NCBI RefSeq assembly: GCF_002574545.1
Contig: NZ_NUGT01000080.1
Coordinates: 158,469-222,468 of the forward strand
Length of the DNA: 64,000 nucleotides
Reading direction: 5' to 3'
DNA from: Bacillus sp. AFS055030
GTDB lineage: Bacteria > Bacillota > Bacilli > Bacillales > Bacillaceae_G
In this document: one piece after another, positions 61,004-64,000 of the stretch
Layout of the letters: each line of letters starts with the position of its first letter
Numbering within the stretch: the stretch's first letter is position 1
Made by a program: the position numbers and the translations under genes
Notes under the pieces: generated by a model
What the model was told of the DNA's origin: nothing
What the model saw: the letters and a program-made list of their open reading frames with translations, nothing else
Database searches by the model: none

Positions 61004-62350
61004 TTACACCTTCTTCCTTAATCTTGCAATAAAAAATCCATCCGTTCCAAAATAATGTGGTAAAAGCTGTATATACCCTTTTTGGACCGATTTATTTTTA
61101 GTTAATTTTTCCGGAACATGATCAATTAATGAATGATCTAATTCATAATCTTGATGCTCATCTAAAAAAGCTTCAACTACATCAATATTTTCTTCATGTC
61201 CTACTGTACAAGTGCTATATACTAAAGTTCCACCTGGCTTAACTAACTTTGAAGATTCGTCTAAAATAGACTTCTGAACTCTTTGTAAGTTTGATACATC
61301 AGTGGCATTCTTTTTTAATAAAATATCCGGTTTACGACGAATTACCCCTAAACCAGAACATGGAGCATCTACTAATACTTTGTCAAATAATCTTCCTTCA
61401 AATTCTTCAGGAGCTTTTCTTGCATCTAAAGCTTTCGTTTCGATATTATCTAAACCTAAACGATTAGCTTGGTCTTTTATTAACTTTACTTTATGCTTGT
61501 GCAAATCTAATGAAGTGACCGATCCAGTTCCGCCTAACAACTCAGCAATATGAGTTGATTTCCCTCCTGGAGCTGCACATGTATCTAATACATCTTCACC
61601 TTTTTCAACTCCAAGTGCTTGTGCAACTAACATCGAACTTTCATCTTGAATTGAAAGGTAACCTTCTTTAAATGCATTCGTATGAGCAACATTTCCTTTT
61701 TGGATTTCTATTGCAAATGGAGACAGTTTTCCTTCCTTGACTTGTACTCCTTCATCTTCAAGCATTTTAATTACTTCTTCTCTTGTTGCTTTCATCGTGT
61801 TGACTCTTGCAGTTTGAAACGGGGGAAGTATGTTCTCTTCACATATTTTTCTCGTTTCTTCTTCTCCGAATTCTTTGACCCATTGTTCAATTAACCATTT
61901 TGGATGATTCGTTTCAATTGAAAGCCTTTCAATCGGGTCTTTTATTTCATCGATTGATCGTAAACCATTTCTTTGAATATTTCTTAAAACCCCATTTACT
62001 AATGAAGCAATTCCTTTATGGCCTTTCTTCTTAGCAATATTAACAGCTTCATTTAATACTGCATGAGGAGGGATACGATCTAAAAAATGCAATTGATATA
62101 ATGAAAGTTTGATTAAAATATAAACCCATTCTTCTAATTTTTTCTGATTTTTAATGAATGGTTCTAAATAAAAATCTAACAATTGATCTCTTTGGATTGT
62201 TCCGTAGATTATTTCTGTTAATAGTCCCGAATCAGCAGAAGATAAATCATTCTTTTGAATATAGTTATTTACTAACAAATTACTATACGATTGATTTTTA
62301 TAAACTGAAAGAAGAGCCTCTAAGGCAATCTCTCGTACATTTTTACTCAT
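61004..62350 (-). CDS. rsmB: 16S rRNA (cytosine-967-C5)-methyltransferase RsmB
   Basis: Methylates C967 in 16S rRNA. N-terminal NusB-like domain (about 1-130), then SAM fold with [17 protein letters not shown] (about 255-271), [12 protein letters not shown] and the [11 protein letters not shown] motif with the catalytic cysteine. 448 residues. One nt after fmt. Confidence 0.96.
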   Translation of the reverse strand: MSKNVREIALEALLSVYKNQSYSNLLVNNYIQKNDLSSADSGLLTEIIYGTIQRDQLLDFYLEPFIKNQKKLEEWVYILIKLSLYQLHFLDRIPPHAVLNEAVNIAKKKGHKGIASLVNGVLRNIQRNGLRSIDEIKDPIERLSIETNHPKWLIEQWVKEFGEEETRKICEENILPPFQTARVNTMKATREEVIKMLEDEGVQVKEGKLSPFAIEIQKGNVAHTNAFKEGYLSIQDESSMLVAQALGVEKGEDVLDTCAAPGGKSTHIAELLGGTGSVTSLDLHKHKVKLIKDQANRLGLDNIETKALDARKAPEEFEGRLFDKVLVDAPCSGLGVIRRKPDILLKKNATDVSNLQRVQKSILDESSKLVKPGGTLVYSTCTVGHEENIDVVEAFLDEHQDYELDHSLIDHVPEKLTKNKSVQKGYIQLLPHYFGTDGFFIARLRKKV

Positions 62351-62351
62351 G

Positions 62352-63296
62352 TTATTCTCCTAACTTCATTCCGCGTTCAATAAATGAACCTGCACCATTA
62401 ATATATTGCTTTGCTTCCATTCGCTTTTTACCAGCAGGTTGTAAATCTGTAATTTTGATGGCAGTATGATTACCTGTTGCTACTAATATGCCATCATTTA
62501 AAACATCAATTATTTCACCTGGTGTAGAATTTTGATTCGTATTTACTTTTTCACTCCACCAAACTTTTAAAACTTCTCCGTTTAATGTAGTATAAGCTAC
62601 TGGCCAAGGGTGTAAACCTCTTACGTGATTATAAATCTCTTCACCAGTTTTTGACCAATTAATTTGTTCTTCCTCACGTTTAATATTTTTCGCAAAGCTT
62701 ACTTTACTTTCATCTTGCTTAACTGGCGTAATTTCACCTTTTAATAATGGTGGGATTGTTTCTGAAAGTAAATTCGCACCAGCTATACTTAATTTATCGT
62801 GAAGAGTTCCAACGTGATCTTTTTCTTCAATTGGAACAACGACCTTGGCCAACATATCACCAGCATCTAATTTTTCAACCATATACATAATTGTTACACC
62901 AGTTTCACTCTTGCCTTGAATGATTGAATAGTGAATAGGAGCTCCACCTCGTAATTCTGGTAACAATGAAGCATGTACATTTATACAACCAAATTTAGGA
63001 GCATCAAGAATTTCTGAAGGAAGAATTTGTCCAAAAGCTGCAGTAACAATTAAATCTGGTTTCAACGCCAATACTTTTTCTGTTTCTTCTGGTTGTCTAA
63101 TTTTTTCAGGTTGTAAAACTGGGATATTATGTTTTAAAGCCTCTACTTTAACAGGAGGAGGAGTTAACACTCTTTTTCGACCAACAGGGCGATCTGGCTG
63201 AGTTACTACTCCGACTACATCATATCCTTCTTCGATTAATCTTCTTAAAACAGGAACAGAAAAATCTGGTGTCCCCATAAAAACAATCTTTGTCAT
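62352..63296 (-). CDS. fmt: Methionyl-tRNA formyltransferase
   Basis: Formylates initiator Met-t[16 protein letters not shown] (about 8-20), [21 protein letters not shown] (cut, about 112-131, with the catalytic His), and [19 protein letters not shown]. The C-terminal domain (about 210-314) binds tRNA. 314 residues. Eight nt after def, which later removes the formyl group. Confidence 0.97.
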   Translation of the reverse strand: MTKIVFMGTPDFSVPVLRRLIEEGYDVVGVVTQPDRPVGRKRVLTPPPVKVEALKHNIPVLQPEKIRQPEETEKVLALKPDLIVTAAFGQILPSEILDAPKFGCINVHASLLPELRGGAPIHYSIIQGKSETGVTIMYMVEKLDAGDMLAKVVVPIEEKDHVGTLHDKLSIAGANLLSETIPPLLKGEITPVKQDESKVSFAKNIKREEEQINWSKTGEEIYNHVRGLHPWPVAYTTLNGEVLKVWWSEKVNTNQNSTPGEIIDVLNDGILVATGNHTAIKITDLQPAGKKRMEAKQYINGAGSFIERGMKLGE

Positions 63297-63304
63297 TTTA
63301 TTGC

Positions 63305-63784
63305 CTACCCTTCTAATTCACTTTCTTCGTAGTATTTCGAGACTTTAGAAGTGAATAATACTCCATTTAAATGATCAATTTCATGTAAAAGTGCACGTGC
63401 TAAAAATCCACGTGCTTCTATAATAAAATATTTTCCACGTTTATTTTGTGCTTTTATTTTCGCATAGCTAGGTCTTGTTACATCACCATATAAATTAGGG
63501 AAACTTAAACAACCTTCAACATCAGTTTGCTCACCCTTTGTTTCCATTACGATTGGATTAATTAAATCAATTCTTCCATTCTCATCTTCAACATCAACAA
63601 CAGCAACTTGTTGCAGAACCCCAACTTGTGGAGCTGCTAAGCCAACACCATCTGCTGCTAGCATTGTCTCATACATATTATTTAAAAGTTTTACTAAATT
63701 TTTATCAAATGTCGTCACTTTTTCACATGGTGTTTCAAGTACTTCATTTGGATATTCTACTATTTTTAATAAAGCCAATTTCAC
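63305..63784 (-). CDS. def: Peptide deformylase
   Basis: Metal hydrolase that removes N-formyl from nascent proteins. The three motifs are [10 protein letters not shown] (about 45-54), EGCLSFP (about 90-96) and [11 protein letters not shown] (about 134-144), giving the Cys and two His metal ligands. 159 residues, the short type 1 form. Leads the def-fmt-rsmB-rlmN-prpC-prkC-rsgA-rpe operon seen here; priA would be next upstream, beyond the window. Confidence 0.95.
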   Translation of the reverse strand: MKLALLKIVEYPNEVLETPCEKVTTFDKNLVKLLNNMYETMLAADGVGLAAPQVGVLQQVAVVDVEDENGRIDLINPIVMETKGEQTDVEGCLSFPNLYGDVTRPSYAKIKAQNKRGKYFIIEARGFLARALLHEIDHLNGVLFTSKVSKYYEESELEG

Positions 63785-63831
63785 AACTCCTATCTTGATT
63801 GTTTGTTAAATTTATTTTCTTAAAACGTCAT

Positions 63832-64000
63832 TTGTCTTATGCTTCTAGCGACTCTAGCAAACGCCTTCCGCTTTTCGAGTTGTCCAGCTCCAGGCGTTAG
63901 CCCCTCGAGGTCATAAGCCAAGGTCCGATAAAGGTAAAAACCAACCTTTTTCGGCCCTTGTCTTATGCTTGCCGGAGCTAACCAGTCGCCTCCACTTTTC
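63832..64000. repeat. Structured intergenic repeat, cut by the window edge
   Basis: TTGTCTTATGCTT occurs twice (63832-63844 and 63958-63970). Between them are AACGCCT / AGGCGTT arms (63860-63866 with 63892-63898), CTCGAG (63904-63909) and AAGGT..ACCTT arms. GC content is well above the surrounding sequence. The core GAGTTGTCCAGCTCCAGG and CCCCTCGAGGTCATAAG resemble a dispersed intergenic repeat I recall from other Bacillaceae; I cannot name it. It continues past the window. Confidence 0.6.

Overview
The window is a low-GC chromosomal segment of an endospore-forming Bacillaceae bacterium (Bacillus sensu lato). This rests on gene order that follows the Bacillus subtilis nusA-to-def core region almost gene for gene, on codY, hslV/hslU and the recombinase xerC (codV) lying together, on the fapR-plsX-fabD-fabG-acpP lipid operon, and on a 27-codon spoVM gene, which is specific to spore formers. 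Nearly everything is on the minus strand; only rpmB is on the plus strand, as in B. subtilis. I cannot name the species from sequence alone.

Layout, left to right (opposite to transcription for minus genes). 1-10.7 kb: nusA (cut by the window edge), rimP, polC and proS. polC is split by a 2,674-nt group II intron at 3263-5936 that carries its own reverse transcriptase/maturase/HNH protein. 10.8-18.3 kb: rseP, dxr, cdsA, uppS, frr, pyrH, tsf, rpsB (membrane protease, isoprenoid and lipid precursors, ribosome recycling, UMP kinase, translation). 18.3-20.5 kb: a lone sigD-type sigma factor in AT-rich non-coding DNA, at the place where B. subtilis carries its large flagellar/chemotaxis operon. 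20.5-31.5 kb: codY, hslU, hslV, xerC, trmFO, topA, dprA, sucD, sucC. 31.8-44.4 kb: rnhB, rbgA, lepB, rplS, trmD, rimM, khpA, rpsP, ffh, ylxM, ftsY, smc, rnc (ribosome assembly, secretion, chromosome structure). 44.5-50.2 kb: acpP, fabG, fabD, plsX, fapR, recG with FapR-type operators. 50.2-54.1 kb: serine dehydratase subunits, fakA, and an Asp23-family gene. 54.4-63.8 kb: rpmB, spoVM, thiN, rpe, rsgA, prkC, prpC, rlmN, rsmB, fmt, def. The last ~170 bp are a structured intergenic repeat that runs off the window.

The most notable feature is the polC intron. Joining the exons at the group II boundaries (5' GTGCG, 3' AT) restores an uninterrupted 1,436-residue PolC. The insertion falls in the codon right after the two catalytic aspartates of the polymerase palm, so replication should depend on splicing. 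The second theme is loss of the flagellar cluster with retention of sigD. Smaller observations include a perfect palindrome over the topA -10 box, paired FapR operators before fapR plus a FapR-like site before rimM, several long nested hairpins between genes, and an unidentified structured leader before dprA. No CRISPR array, prophage, IS element, rRNA or tRNA gene was seen.
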